Positions 10,101-17,795 of a stretch of 64,000 nucleotides of DNA are shown here, piece after piece (the stretch's first letter is position 1; each line of letters opens with the position of its first letter). The stretch is from Verrucomicrobiales bacterium. GTDB taxonomy: Bacteria > Verrucomicrobiota > Verrucomicrobiia > Limisphaerales > J093. Position numbers and translations under genes: made by a program. The stretch covers positions 53,142-117,141 of the forward strand of contig JABTUJ010000032.1 of assembly GCA_015075445.1 (NCBI GenBank), written 5' to 3'. The notes beneath the pieces are model-generated. The model had not been told where the DNA came from. It worked only from the letters and a program-made list of their open reading frames with translations, and made no database searches.

Positions 10101-12263
10101 CTCGACGACGACGAGGTCGAACAGATCTACTGGCTCGACGCCCTCGGCAAGTGCCCCCCGCCGTGCCTCCCGGCCACCCTCCTCCGCGTGGATGGCACCG
10201 CCAACACCATCTTCGCCTCCGACCCCGACTGGCAGATCCAGGGGCTGACCTTCATGGCCACCCAGACGAACACGCTCGTCGAAATCGCCAGCCTCCGGCC
10301 CGGTGCCCTCCTCGACTCGGTCGACCTCCTCGAACTGCCCGCGACGGAGTTCCTGCCCGAGGAACCGCTCAAGCCTTTTATGGGTGAGCGCGCCCTCGGC
10401 GAATGGAAACTCGAGGTGGTCGATCGCCGCGTCGGCGCCACCAACACGCTCGACACCGCCTTCATCCAGTGGCAGCTCCAGCTCACCTTCTCCCCCCTGA
10501 TCGTGCCCGCCATCACCCTCACCAATGGCGTCCCGTACACGAACACCATCCCGCGCGGCCAGGCCCGCTACTTCATCGTCGATGTGCCCCTCGAAGCCCG
10601 CCGCGCCACCAACACCCTCGGGGCCACCACCCCCCTCGATCTGTGGCTCAACCACACCGGTGCGCCCACCTTCGGCGAGCTCGCCACCGACCATCGTCTG
10701 CTGACCAACCGCACCTCCGGCATCGCCGTGGTGTTGACCAACGAAACCCGGATCCTCGCCACCAACCTCACGGTCATCGCCACCACGCCCCTGCCGCTCC
10801 TCCAACCCGGTCAGCGTTACTACCTCGCCCTCACCAACCTGACCGCCACCACCGACTTCTCCATCCAGGTCGACTTCGACGCCGTCGATGGCTCGGTCGC
10901 CGGCGTCCGTGATCTCGCCCGCGACCAGACCATCACCACCAACGCCCCCGCCTCGAACCTGCTCCAGTACTACCGCTACGTCATCAACACCAACACCGTC
11001 GCCGCTTCCTTCGAGGTCCATCCCACCAACGGCAACGTCCAGCTCTACCTCCGCAAGGCGCAGCCCGTCCGGAACCCCTTGCCCACTCCCCAACTCTTCG
11101 ATTACGCCAGCGAAAACCCCGGCACCAACGCCGAGATCATCGTCGTGACCCAGAACTCCCTCCCCGTGCCCCTCAGCGCCGGCCCGTGGTACCTCGGCGT
11201 CCTCAACGTCCATCCCACCCCCGTCACCTACTCCATCCGGGTCCTCGAATACACCAACTACGTCGACCGCATCCTCGACCTCCAGGAGAACGTCAAGACC
11301 ATCGCCGACGTCGCCCCCGGCAACCTCTCCCGCCTCTACTTCCGCTTCGAAGTCCCCGGCTCGCCGGACCTCCTCCAGTTCGATCTCACCGAGCTCACTG
11401 GCCGCGCCGACCTCGTCGCCAAGCTGGGGGCCCTGCCTTCCGAGACCGATTTCGACTACTTCGACCAGGGCGCCCCCGGTCTCCCCGCGAAGCTCCTGAT
11501 CCAGGCCGGTGGCTTCCATGCCTCCCTGAACGGCACCTGGTTCCTGGCCGTCTACAACCGCGAGACCTCGCCCATCAGCCTCGGCCTCACGCCTTCCTTC
11601 CCGCCCGCCGAACCCATCGTGCGCGCCCTCACCGACCGCGTCCCGCTCCGCGACACGATTGCCGCCGACACGCTCGGGCTCCCGCAGCGGCCTCACCTCT
11701 TCTCCTTCACCGTCCCCATCGGGGCTACCAACGTCGCGTTCCAGCTCACCCCGCTCAACGGCAACGCCGACCTCCTGCTGCGCCAGGGCTATCGTCCCGA
11801 CCTCACCGCGTTCGATTACTTCAGCTTCAACCCCGGCACCCTCCCGGAGGCCATCGTCGTGGACGCGACCTCCAGCCCGGTTGCGCTTGTCCCCGGCGAG
11901 TGGTTCCTCGCCGCGTACAACAACGCGCTGTTCTCGACCACCTACGACGTCCTGGTCTCCTCCCTGCCGGCCGGCCTGACCGGGGAGATCTCCCTCATCC
12001 CAACGGTCGAGATCCAGAACGGCACGCTCATCGTCCGGCTGCGGTGGAGCGCCCCGCCGGGCCTCGGTTTCCTGGTGCAGTACGCCACCGCCATCCCGAC
12101 CGACGGGCCCATCCCCTGGGTCACCCTCCCCAGCGTCATCACCTCGCTCGGCACCGACTACGAGTTCGTGGACGACGGTTCCCAGACCGGCGGCCCGGCG
12201 CCCTTCAAGATCTACCGCGTCCTCCAGGCCCCCTGGCCTCACCCTCATCCACCCCTCCCGTAG
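4104..12263 (+). CDS. giant secreted subtilisin-like protease with P-like, LamG-like and PPC-like domains
   Basis: A 2,719-residue exoprotein starting at the ATG at 4104, 22 bases after the previous stop. Residues 5-20 form a signal/anchor helix. The peptidase S8 domain spans about 290-760, with Asp318 (NDSGVW), His346 (GHGTHVAG) and Ser728 (NGTSASAAAV). The usual GTSMAxP motif is altered to GTSASAA. P-domain-like segments lie near 1150-1270 and 2095-2130. LamG/concanavalin-like regions lie near 1460-1545, 1552-1700 and 1801-2017. Several PPC-like beta domains fill about 2140-2620, and a C-terminal 'W ... YR' module closes the protein. It probably degrades protein outside the cell. The stop codon TAG is supplied by the first unit of the repeat array that follows. 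Confidence 0.85.
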   Translation: MKTRFWSAISLLAFVGGILFWLEGDRRQSLQPPLPPPAPGADATQRVTQATSPAPVRLLTRADTLPAAASTAPDAPVHYADAVFPLRLRNTPASIDALSRSETALLLRNALLDTASPVPLPVPDLLRASPEPGAYLVQAHGPLTPAFRARIAAQGGRVVSYIPNNAYLVRISASGAAALSADARAVLPFEPYFKLDPGLLTRALEHEPLPEHALVRVTAYAEDRDTVFTDLIALGVAVVAESRGTLGFEPEPQFVVAPRTASLAALAALPGVQLIETYADRVLLNDLTRERLAVAADTVTATNYLGLTGSNVWVNINDSGVWADHPDLEGRVFAGGTNLLEDPLGHGTHVAGIIASTGANGPTGTNVPPGSLTNATFRGLATNASLFVLGVDRTLGPLSSDLVLQQVAAATNYLTLGRTNALISNNSWGYERRLTSDLEGAYYDSAAASYDAAVRDALPDEPGSQPLLYVFAAGNAGRGNEDGSGGDAGSIFSPATAKNVITVGAIESFRSITYEVVATNQVTNIFEGEFFVTNVVETNTLTLRFSDSDDEVAPFSGRGNVGVDIEGDNGRFKPDIVAPGVFIVSTSPTNWTVDLITTNSTVRVFPAQLVLPTEWNQYGLLVPARAARFTITTLPAPDSPDPFPDLEIYARFGDTPTTADFRGIREATIDSPEEGPWYYSIANPTQAPVSFNLVIRLDVTVDASDYLDLLRDINEPLAPYYRYDNGTSASAAAVSGLLALMQEFFEQQLERPYSPALMKALLINGARSLSSRYNLEVRPQINYQGWGLPALTNIIPAVLTNLLDQPEEWPVRWLDQHPTNALATAETHQYDLTIPTNALTSDLRVTLVWTDPPANPAASIKLVNDLDLVVSNRTTGLWYLGNDIPASSDYNRPVSTNDNVGLADNINNVENVFLRGPIDTNYTVYVTARRVNVNAVTAHTNAIAQDYALVVSVSGTNALTFTPQPLLMSPPAAPTILTNGREVTRQRAGAHSPLIGTRDGTTNQWHFYVFTNEFNPALTDGDTNFGRYVGFGVSSPPNLSVPRGNGQGDIDLYVLRGSSNLLSLDPAALAASITSLQRGGTEEVTFEDAAIGEVFYIGIKAEDQMSAEYNLLATSSDEPFGQLLDDGSYMIFGRPKPRRIPDGTPQSPGASSMFGFGTYPMVVGRAIAYTTTRHEEMGDLLGNLSHARRFAVLNNHSPATPAADGTVSVIFDDTGTAIEPTAVRSDGPGSLIDFIGSQGTGLWRFTMIDNALGHTGQVEDLRIRIFPAPDLMAGAFVTLAPNQFDILFVDVPPEATLLRVVLSQMTVPIDVFLRYEVPPTLTDFDKYARIAPPGGELTLGRADIPPLRPGRYFIGVYNPNAQSTTFYIRAELDSDPQGPLRTEFVGTNTVPILDDARIYLTNQVSRALQVADVNVGLRVSHPRVSDLAFSLISPEGTRTVLVENRGSTNRTALGYDEVVTNFHHVALTYRTNTGLATLYLDGVPQGQRDLGSFAPDTRHHLFLGRQTVTNVAFAAQYLGQLDEVDLYGRALEPSEILGIYRYGGAAKPTNALVSRWSFDGNGADARGNHPAGIDGPTFVPGKFGLGLDFARIGDFVIITNAVGLDVGLRDGFTIDAWVNPADLSTNRILATWGNGTDHLGVEFGFRPGTLTNAPAGLLYANLRDRTGTSHIVEALTQGLIQTNAFLTNTVYVTLTEDTNRTSIPIKFAEPDTAPTGRSTNQFLSGFEGRIPGRLLRLAPDDHFEGWRVAAGHPAVLNAPLAHTGTNLLVLRNGTLITNLTTRPGRTYRLQFAHRREPLPEGLVSWWPAENTVNDIVSTNHGLAQAGLGYLPGKVGMAFGLTNAGYARVPHSPSLSFSNELSVEFWYLAEDYAPLGSSLFYKRDTADPLRINYLVALSQTGLDAGFNDPTVFGAGSDLPNGVEGVRLSPPPPVGVFHHLVATYRQINPTQVELALFLNGQRQRAKIIGGVLSNAVNPGPLWIGRTTFTGLMDEVTLYDRVLDDDEVEQIYWLDALGKCPPPCLPATLLRVDGTANTIFASDPDWQIQGLTFMATQTNTLVEIASLRPGALLDSVDLLELPATEFLPEEPLKPFMGERALGEWKLEVVDRRVGATNTLDTAFIQWQLQLTFSPLIVPAITLTNGVPYTNTIPRGQARYFIVDVPLEARRATNTLGATTPLDLWLNHTGAPTFGELATDHRLLTNRTSGIAVVLTNETRILATNLTVIATTPLPLLQPGQRYYLALTNLTATTDFSIQVDFDAVDGSVAGVRDLARDQTITTNAPASNLLQYYRYVINTNTVAASFEVHPTNGNVQLYLRKAQPVRNPLPTPQLFDYASENPGTNAEIIVVTQNSLPVPLSAGPWYLGVLNVHPTPVTYSIRVLEYTNYVDRILDLQENVKTIADVAPGNLSRLYFRFEVPGSPDLLQFDLTELTGRADLVAKLGALPSETDFDYFDQGAPGLPAKLLIQAGGFHASLNGTWFLAVYNRETSPISLGLTPSFPPAEPIVRALTDRVPLRDTIAADTLGLPQRPHLFSFTVPIGATNVAFQLTPLNGNADLLLRQGYRPDLTAFDYFSFNPGTLPEAIVVDATSSPVALVPGEWFLAAYNNALFSTTYDVLVSSLPAGLTGEISLIPTVEIQNGTLIVRLRWSAPPGLGFLVQYATAIPTDGPIPWVTLPSVITSLGTDYEFVDDGSQTGGPAPFKIYRVLQAPWPHPHPPLP

Positions 12264-12499
12264 GAGTCGAGGGTCACGAGACTCTGCCATCACCCTCCGC
12301 TCCTCCCGGTAGGAGTCGAGGTGACGAGACTCTGCCATCACCCTCCGCTCCACCCCGTAGGAGTCGAGGTCACGAGACTCAGTACTCCCCTCCACCGTAG
12401 GTCGAGGGTCACGGACTCAGTCACCCTCACCCGTGGCGGGTCGGGTCCACGGGACGGTACTCCCCTCCACCCCGTAGGAGTCGAGGTCACGAGACTCAG
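12257..12499 (+). repeat. tandem intergenic array, about 48-bp units
   Basis: Units share a core beginning CCCGTAGGAGTCGAGG and ending in ACGAGACTC. Good copies start at 12257, 12305, 12353 and 12470, with degenerate copies near 12395 and 12430. The first three are spaced 48 bases apart. Inside each core GAGTC and GACTC form an inverted pair, so each unit can fold as a small hairpin. The array fills the gap between the protease gene and the peptidase gene. Its first copy contains the stop codon of the protease gene. Confidence 0.9.
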
Positions 12500-12589
12500 C
12501 CACCAACTCTTCAGTTGCACCGCCCCCCGGTTCTGCTATCACCGCCCCCGTCGCACGTCGGGTGCCCGGACCGGGCTCGCGTGCCGGCG

Positions 12590-13288
12590 ATGAGAGTCCG
12601 ACTTCAGCTCAAGATGCGGCCGCAGCCCACCGGGGAGACCTGCGGCCCAACTTGTTTACACGCCCTGTACCGCTATTACGGTGACCGCCTTTCCCTCGCC
12701 CAGGTCATCCGCGAGGTTCCCAGCCTGCCCACCGGCGGCACCCTCGGCGTCCTCCTCGCCCTCCACGCCCTCCGTCGCGGCTGGCGTGCCCGGATTTATG
12801 CCTACAACCTGCAGGTCTTCGACCCCACCTGGTTCCGCCCCGGCGCCCCTGACCTGCGGGATCGCCTCCGCCGTCAGCGCCGCTTCAAGCGCGAAGCCCG
12901 GTTTCGCGCCGCCACCGACGCGTACCTCGAATTCCTCGACCGCGGCGGCGAGGTTCGGTTCCAGGACCTGACCAAGCCGCTCATCCGTCAATACCTGGAC
13001 CGTGGCCGCCCGATTCTGACCGGTCTGAGCTCGACGTACCTCTATCATTCGATGCGTGAGCACGGGCCCAACCTGGACGACGACGACCTCCGCGGCGTGC
13101 CGCAGGGTCATTTCGTGGTGCTCTGTGGCTACGACCGCCAACACAAGACCGTCCGCATTGCCGACCCCCTGCAGCCCAACCCGGTGAGCGCCGCCACCCG
13201 TTACGATCTCTCCATGGACCGCGTCATCGGAGCGATCCTCCTCGGGATCCTCACCTACGACGCGAACCTCCTCCTCATCCAGCCGTAA
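12590..13288 (+). CDS. C39-like/papain-like cysteine peptidase
   Basis: A 232-residue protein from the ATG at 12590. An earlier in-frame start at 12515 would add 25 low-complexity residues. Near the N-terminus Q12-x5-C18 in QPTGETCGPTC has the oxyanion-Gln/catalytic-Cys spacing of C39 and papain-like peptidases. His174 in QGHFVVLCGY and Asp192 in RIADP complete a plausible triad. There is no signal peptide or membrane segment. It is followed 35 bases later by a RimK-like ligase and then a GCS2-like ligase. The conserved-looking trio suggests it trims or hydrolyses a small peptide or isopeptide made by those ligases; that role is inferred. Confidence 0.75.
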   Translation: MRVRLQLKMRPQPTGETCGPTCLHALYRYYGDRLSLAQVIREVPSLPTGGTLGVLLALHALRRGWRARIYAYNLQVFDPTWFRPGAPDLRDRLRRQRRFKREARFRAATDAYLEFLDRGGEVRFQDLTKPLIRQYLDRGRPILTGLSSTYLYHSMREHGPNLDDDDLRGVPQGHFVVLCGYDRQHKTVRIADPLQPNPVSAATRYDLSMDRVIGAILLGILTYDANLLLIQP

Positions 13289-13323
13289 GTCCCCCGCGCT
13301 GCCGCGGTTCTCTCTGCCTTGCC

Positions 13324-14790
13324 GTGCGTATCCTCATTGTCGTCAACAACCCGCAGGAATGGCCCCTCGAGGTCCCGGGCGTCGAGGTCGTGCCGGCCCG
13401 GTCCTACCTCACCGAACCGGCCTACGCCGACCTCGAGCGCGCGCGCGTCTTCAACTGCTGCCGCTCCTATCGCTATCAAACCATCGGTTACTACGTCTCC
13501 CTCCTCGCCGCCGCCCGCGGCCACAAACCGCTCCCCGACATCCCCACCATCCAGGACATGAAGTCGCCCACGGTCGTCCGGCTCCTGTCCGAGGAACTGG
13601 ATGAACTCATCCAGCACAGCCTTGCCGACGTCCGGCCCCGCCGCTTCACCCTCAGCATCTACTTCGGCAAGAACCTCGCCAGCCGTTACGACCGCCTCAG
13701 CGCCGAGCTCTTCAAGCTCTTCGAGGCCCCCTTCGTCCGCGCGGAGTTCGTCCACAACGACCGCTGGGTCCTGTCCAGCATCGGCCCCATCGCGGCCCAC
13801 GAGATCCCGGACGCCCACCACGATTTCGTCGTCCAGGTGGCTTCGCAGTTCTTCGCCGGCCGCCGCCCCAGCACCCGCCCACGCCAGGTCGAGCGCTACG
13901 ACCTCGCCATCCTCTTCGATCCCAAGGCCACCGATCTCTCCTCCGACGCCAAGGCCATCGAGCGCTTCGTCGAGGCCGCCGAGGCCCTCCGCATCGGCAC
14001 CGAAGTCATCACCAAGGAGGACTACGACCAGGTCGCCGAGTTCGACGCCCTCTTCATTCGCGAGACCACCAGCGTCAACCACCACACCTACCGCTTCGCC
14101 CGCCGCGCCGCCGCCGAAGGCCTCGTGGTCGTCGATGATCCCGAGTCCATCCTCAAGTGCACGAACAAGGTCTACCTCGCTGAACTCCTCGACCAGCGCC
14201 ACATCCCCATCCCCAAGACTCTCATCGTCCACCGCGACAACATCGACCAGATCGTCCCCGTCCTCGGCCTGCCCTGCATCCTCAAGCAGCCCGACAGCGC
14301 CTTCTCCCAGGGCGTTGTCAAAGCCTCCACCGCCGCCGAGGCAACCTCCGGTGCAGAGGCCCTCCTCGAACGCTCCGACCTCGTCATCGCCCAGGAGTTC
14401 CTCCCCACCGCGTTCGACTGGCGCATCGGCATCTTCGACCGCAAACCCCTCTTCGCCTGCCAGTACTTTATGGCCCCCAAACACTGGCAGATCATCAACC
14501 GCCACACCGACGAGGACAACCGCTACGGCCGCGTCAAGACCCTGCCCGTTGAGCTCGCCCCCCGCCGCGTCGTCAGCACCGCCCTCAAGGCCGCCAACCT
14601 CATCGGCGACGGCCTCTACGGCGTCGACCTCAAGCAGATCGGCCACCGCTGCTGCGTCATCGAGGTGAACGACAACCCCACCATCCAGTCCGGCTTCGAA
14701 GACGCCGTCCTCAAAGACACCCTCTACACCCGCATCCTCGAAGTCTTCCTCCAACGACTCGAACGGCGCCGCCAGGGTCTCCCCGCATGA
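13324..14790 (+). CDS. RimK-family ATP-grasp ligase with RLAN-type N-terminal domain
   Basis: A 488-residue protein starting at a GTG (MRILIVVNN). The N-terminal half (about 1-190) fits the RimK-like ATP-grasp N-terminal domain. The ATP-grasp fold follows from about 195, with KCTNKVYLAELL, the nucleotide-binding Lys in CILKQPDSAFSQG, the hinge VIAQEFLPTAFDWRIG and the metal-binding segment YGVDLKQ ... VIEVNDNP. Family members join an amino acid or peptide carboxylate to an amine through an acyl phosphate. The substrate is unknown. Its stop overlaps the ATG of the GCS2 gene (ATGA), so the two products are probably made together. Confidence 0.8.
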   Translation: MRILIVVNNPQEWPLEVPGVEVVPARSYLTEPAYADLERARVFNCCRSYRYQTIGYYVSLLAAARGHKPLPDIPTIQDMKSPTVVRLLSEELDELIQHSLADVRPRRFTLSIYFGKNLASRYDRLSAELFKLFEAPFVRAEFVHNDRWVLSSIGPIAAHEIPDAHHDFVVQVASQFFAGRRPSTRPRQVERYDLAILFDPKATDLSSDAKAIERFVEAAEALRIGTEVITKEDYDQVAEFDALFIRETTSVNHHTYRFARRAAAEGLVVVDDPESILKCTNKVYLAELLDQRHIPIPKTLIVHRDNIDQIVPVLGLPCILKQPDSAFSQGVVKASTAAEATSGAEALLERSDLVIAQEFLPTAFDWRIGIFDRKPLFACQYFMAPKHWQIINRHTDEDNRYGRVKTLPVELAPRRVVSTALKAANLIGDGLYGVDLKQIGHRCCVIEVNDNPTIQSGFEDAVLKDTLYTRILEVFLQRLERRRQGLPA

Positions 14791-16037
14791 TCCGCCCGTC
14801 CCCCCTCGGCCTCTTCGCCGCCACCGGCGTCGAGCTCGAGTACATGATCGTCGACGCCGATTCCCTCGACGTCCGCCCCCTCAGCGACGAGCTCATCCGC
14901 ACCCTTACCGGCGTGTACCGCTCGGACGTCGACCGCGGCCCCTTCACCTGGTCCAACGAACTCGTCCTCCACGTCCTCGAGTTCAAGACCACCGACCCCG
15001 CCCCCTCCCTCCGCGGTCTCGCCACGGCTTTCCAGGCCGAAGTCATCGAAGCCAACCACCGCCTCCGCCCCTTTGCCGCCCGGCTCCTCCCCACGGCCAT
15101 GCATCCCTGGATGGATCCTGCGCGCGAAACCCGGCTCTGGCCCCACGAGTACAGCCCCGTCTACGCGGCCTACGACCGCATCTTCGGCTGCGCGGGCCAT
15201 GGCTGGTCCAACCTCCAGAGCCTCCACCTCAACCTCCCCTTCGCCAACGACCACGAGTTCGCCCGGCTCCACGCCGCCATCCGCGCCCTCCTGCCCCTGC
15301 TGCCTGCGCTCGCCGCCAGTTCGCCCATCGTCGACGGACGGCCGACCGGCTGGCTCGACCACCGCCTGGCCGTGTACCGCACCAACTCGGCCCGACTCCC
15401 CTCGGTCACCGGGCAGGTCATCCCCGAGCCCGCCTATTCGCGCGCCGATTACGAGCGCGACATCCTCGAACCGATGTACCGCGACATCGCACCCTGCGAC
15501 CCCGAGGGCACCCTCCAGGACGAGTTCCTCAACTCGCGCGGCGCCATCGCCCGGTTCGGCCGCGGCAGCATCGAGATCCGCGTCCTGGACGTCGCTGAAT
15601 GCCCCGCCGCCGACCTGGCCATCGCCCAGCTCATCGTGGCGGTGCTCCGCGCGCTCACCGCCGAGCGTTGGCTCCCCCTCGCCGCCCTCCAGCGCCTCCA
15701 CACCGGCGCCCTTGCCGCGACCTTGCTCGATGTGGCGCGCGATGCCGATGCCGCCGTCGTGCGTGATCCGGACCTCCTTGCCGCCCTCGGTCGCCCCACC
15801 GACCGGCCTTGCCTGGCGCGCACCCTCTGGCAGGTCTTGGCGCAGGAACTGTGCGTGCTGGACCAGCTCGACACCGCTGAACGTGCCGCCCTGGAAGTCA
15901 TCCTCCAGCACGGATGTCTGGCCCGTCGCATCCTCGACGCCCTCGGCGGTGAATCGAGTCGCGCCCGTCTCGCGGCCGTTTATCGCCGCCTGGCGGATTG
16001 CCTGGCTGCGGGTCGCTCCTTTCTCCCCACCCCGTAG
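14787..16037 (+). CDS. GCS2-family glutamate-cysteine ligase homologue
   Basis: A 416-residue member of the carboxylate-amine ligase/GCS2 superfamily. Visible signatures are GVELEYMIVD at the N-terminus, NELVLHVLEFKT, a central LHLNLPF, ASSPIVDGRPTGWLDHR, and NSRGAIARFGRGSIEIRVLD near residue 260, which carry the acidic metal ligands and arginines typical of the fold. Overlap with the RimK-like gene and the preceding C39-like peptidase make a three-gene unit. Known relatives include YbdK-type weak gamma-glutamylcysteine synthetases, so a glutamyl-amide product is plausible but unproven. Its TAG stop lies inside an intergenic repeat unit. Confidence 0.75.
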   Translation: MIRPSPLGLFAATGVELEYMIVDADSLDVRPLSDELIRTLTGVYRSDVDRGPFTWSNELVLHVLEFKTTDPAPSLRGLATAFQAEVIEANHRLRPFAARLLPTAMHPWMDPARETRLWPHEYSPVYAAYDRIFGCAGHGWSNLQSLHLNLPFANDHEFARLHAAIRALLPLLPALAASSPIVDGRPTGWLDHRLAVYRTNSARLPSVTGQVIPEPAYSRADYERDILEPMYRDIAPCDPEGTLQDEFLNSRGAIARFGRGSIEIRVLDVAECPAADLAIAQLIVAVLRALTAERWLPLAALQRLHTGALAATLLDVARDADAAVVRDPDLLAALGRPTDRPCLARTLWQVLAQELCVLDQLDTAERAALEVILQHGCLARRILDALGGESSRARLAAVYRRLADCLAAGRSFLPTP

Positions 16038-16128
16038 GCGCCGACGTCAGGAGGCTCACGCCGATGGCCGAGTCTCGTGACCTCGACTCCTACCGCTGCC
16101 CCCCCGTAGGCGCCGACGTCAGGAGGCT
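16029..16128. repeat. intergenic repeat cluster related to the 12.3-kb array
   Basis: Two direct copies of a unit beginning CCCCGTAGGCGCCGACG occupy 16029-16055 and 16101-16128. Between them, 16070-16093 is the exact reverse complement of the core found in the 12.3-kb array. The two families share the CCCCGTAGG start. The first copy contains the stop codon of the GCS2-like gene. The remaining bases to 16597 show no gene. Confidence 0.85.
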
Positions 16129-16597
16129 TAACCTCTCCCATCTCCCACGAGCGAAGCGGTCTCCAGGCTTCTCCCACATCCCTCACCGCGCCTCACCGCC
16201 GCCTCGCGCTGTCTCACGCCGGGTCTGCCGTGGCGCGTTGTCGGCGGCCTGGCAGCCTGGGCGTTGGACCGAAAGGAGATGACACCAACGGTGGGTGGCA
16301 TGGTATTTCCGTGAGTCTCGAACCGATGCACGCTGCGCGGCGTCCGGTTCAGTGACGACACGACAAGGTGGTGCGGAAGGGGTTCAGGGAGAGTGGGTTG
16401 CCTGATCCCTGATGTAACCGATCGCCCCGGGTGCCCGGCGGATCATTTCCCTGACAGGCGTGTGTCTCCGACGACGTTTGGGAGAGTATACGCGGTGCTC
16501 TCTCAAGGTTTCACCTATTGACCCCAGCCGGGAAGATCCTAAGCTCGACATTGCACAGTCGGTAAGGAGTCACAAAACCAAGGAGCTAGTGAGTACC
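16129..16597. other. intergenic region upstream of the PEP-CTERM gene
   Basis: No convincing gene is seen here. It should hold the promoter of the following gene, but no clear -35/-10 pair stands out. AAGGAG at 16580-16585 is a good ribosome-binding site 12 bases before the ATG at 16598 and decides that start over an upstream in-frame one at 16460. Confidence 0.5.
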
Positions 16598-17239
16598 ATG
16601 AAAGTACCAATGCCTATTCAGGCCGTTGGGATTGCACTGGCGATGAGTGCCTCGGCCGCGCTCAACGCCGGTTTGTTGTTGAACCCCGGTGATCCCGCGG
16701 GTGCCATGCCGTTCGCGCTGCCGGCCGGTCCGGGCGGAGCCGCGATCGCCTATCACAGTTCGGCTGCCACGCCCGACACGCCACCGCCCAGCAAGTTCAC
16801 CTCCCAGGTGGATTCGGCGGTCACGGTCGGCAACACCTTCGGGGCGAACGCTCTGACGTTCTGGTATCGCGTGTATAACGCGGACCAGACGCCGGACGGT
16901 CTCGCCATCGTCTCGCTCGGCGTGCCCATGTGGCAACCGCCGTCTCCCGTCCGCGTGGATCAGGCCGCCGGCACCGGTATCCTGTCCTCGCTGGGCATGA
17001 ACACGGGCGGCGCCGTCTCGTTCTTCTGGGCGCAGAACCCCATCGGCGAAGGCTATGTCAGCGCCTGGCAGGTCATCGAGACGCCGTGGACCGCTTACAC
17101 CCTCAAGACCGTGGGCGTCATCGACGGCACGTCCGAGGACGTGCCTGCTCTGGTTCCCATCCCGGAACCTTCCGTTTACGCCGGCCTCGCCGCACTTGGC
17201 TTGGTCGGATTCGCGGGCTTCCGGCGTTTCCGCGCCTGA
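16598..17239 (+). CDS. PEP-CTERM sorting domain protein
   Basis: A 213-residue exported protein. The signal peptide covers about residues 1-25 (AVGIALAMSASAALNAG). The C-terminus is a textbook PEP-CTERM tripartite signal: VPIPEPSVYAG, a short hydrophobic helix, then FRRFRA. Such proteins are processed by an exosortase and handed to the cell surface or exopolysaccharide matrix; no exosortase is in this window. The central region has no recognised domain. The start at 16598 is chosen for its AAGGAG site and because it puts the signal peptide at the N-terminus. It is transcribed alone and ends in a hairpin terminator. Confidence 0.85.
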   Translation: MKVPMPIQAVGIALAMSASAALNAGLLLNPGDPAGAMPFALPAGPGGAAIAYHSSAATPDTPPPSKFTSQVDSAVTVGNTFGANALTFWYRVYNADQTPDGLAIVSLGVPMWQPPSPVRVDQAAGTGILSSLGMNTGGAVSFFWAQNPIGEGYVSAWQVIETPWTAYTLKTVGVIDGTSEDVPALVPIPEPSVYAGLAALGLVGFAGFRRFRA

Positions 17240-17276
17240 GACCGCACCCAAACGCACAGCCAAGTTTCCTTGTTCT

Positions 17277-17306
17277 CGGCCGGTCTGCCTTCGGGTGGAC
17301 CGGCCG
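17277..17306 (+). terminator. hairpin terminator between convergent genes
   Basis: CGGCCGGTC at 17277-17285 pairs perfectly with GACCGGCCG at 17298-17306 around a 12-base loop. It lies after the PEP-CTERM gene and before the end of the minus-strand ACT gene. There is no long T-tract on either side, so it is a hairpin of probable but unproven terminator function. Confidence 0.55.
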
Positions 17307-17396
17307 TTCGCTTCGCCTCACATCACTCCGGTCCCTCCCCTCCGGGTCCTCCGCGGTGCAGGCTCAATCTCGACCTTGACCGCGGATGTCACAGAC

Positions 17397-17795
17397 TCAA
17401 ACCCCGGAGACCAGCAGGTCGCGCACCAGTTGCTTCGCCTCCTCGGGACGCTCGCAGACAATCGTCACCAGCGCCGCGGAACCGGCCCGACCCAGGATGT
17501 GCATGCTGCGGATCCCGATCCCTGCTGCCTTGAATCGCACCGCCACTTTCGCCAGCGCCCCCGGTTCGTCCTTCAGCCGGATCACCAGCGCATCCTCCGA
17601 CACAGCACGAAAACCCGCATCGCGCAGAGCCTGCAATGCCACGTCGTAGTGGTCCACGGTGAGGTTCGCCACCCCGGTCTGCTCGGATTCCTCGACGTCG
17701 ATGTCCTCGATGTTGACGCCCCGGTCGGCCAGGACCTGAGCCAGGTCGGCCACGTCGCGGGCCGGCGCCTCCAGCAGCACGGTGATGTGTTTCAT
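17397..17795 (-). CDS. ACT domain protein (two ACT repeats)
   Basis: A 132-residue protein beginning MKHITVLLEAPARDVADLAQVL. Two successive beta-alpha-beta units, residues about 1-65 and 66-132, match tandem ACT domains; the second contains LKDEPGALAKVAVRF, a classic ACT motif. ACT pairs usually bind amino acids and regulate metabolic enzymes. Its ATG overlaps the stop of the upstream hdc-like gene (ATGA), so it probably senses histidine or another amino acid for that pathway. The ligand is inferred. Confidence 0.8.
   Translation of the reverse strand: MKHITVLLEAPARDVADLAQVLADRGVNIEDIDVEESEQTGVANLTVDHYDVALQALRDAGFRAVSEDALVIRLKDEPGALAKVAVRFKAAGIGIRSMHILGRAGSAALVTIVCERPEEAKQLVRDLLVSGV

Noticed and set aside
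4047..12395. Several long minus-strand frames opposite the protease gene
   Set aside because: Compositional mirror frames rich in Gly, Glu and Val with no domains.
12257..12499. CRISPR array
   Set aside because: The units are adjacent 48-base repeats without unique spacers of constant length, and no cas genes are nearby.
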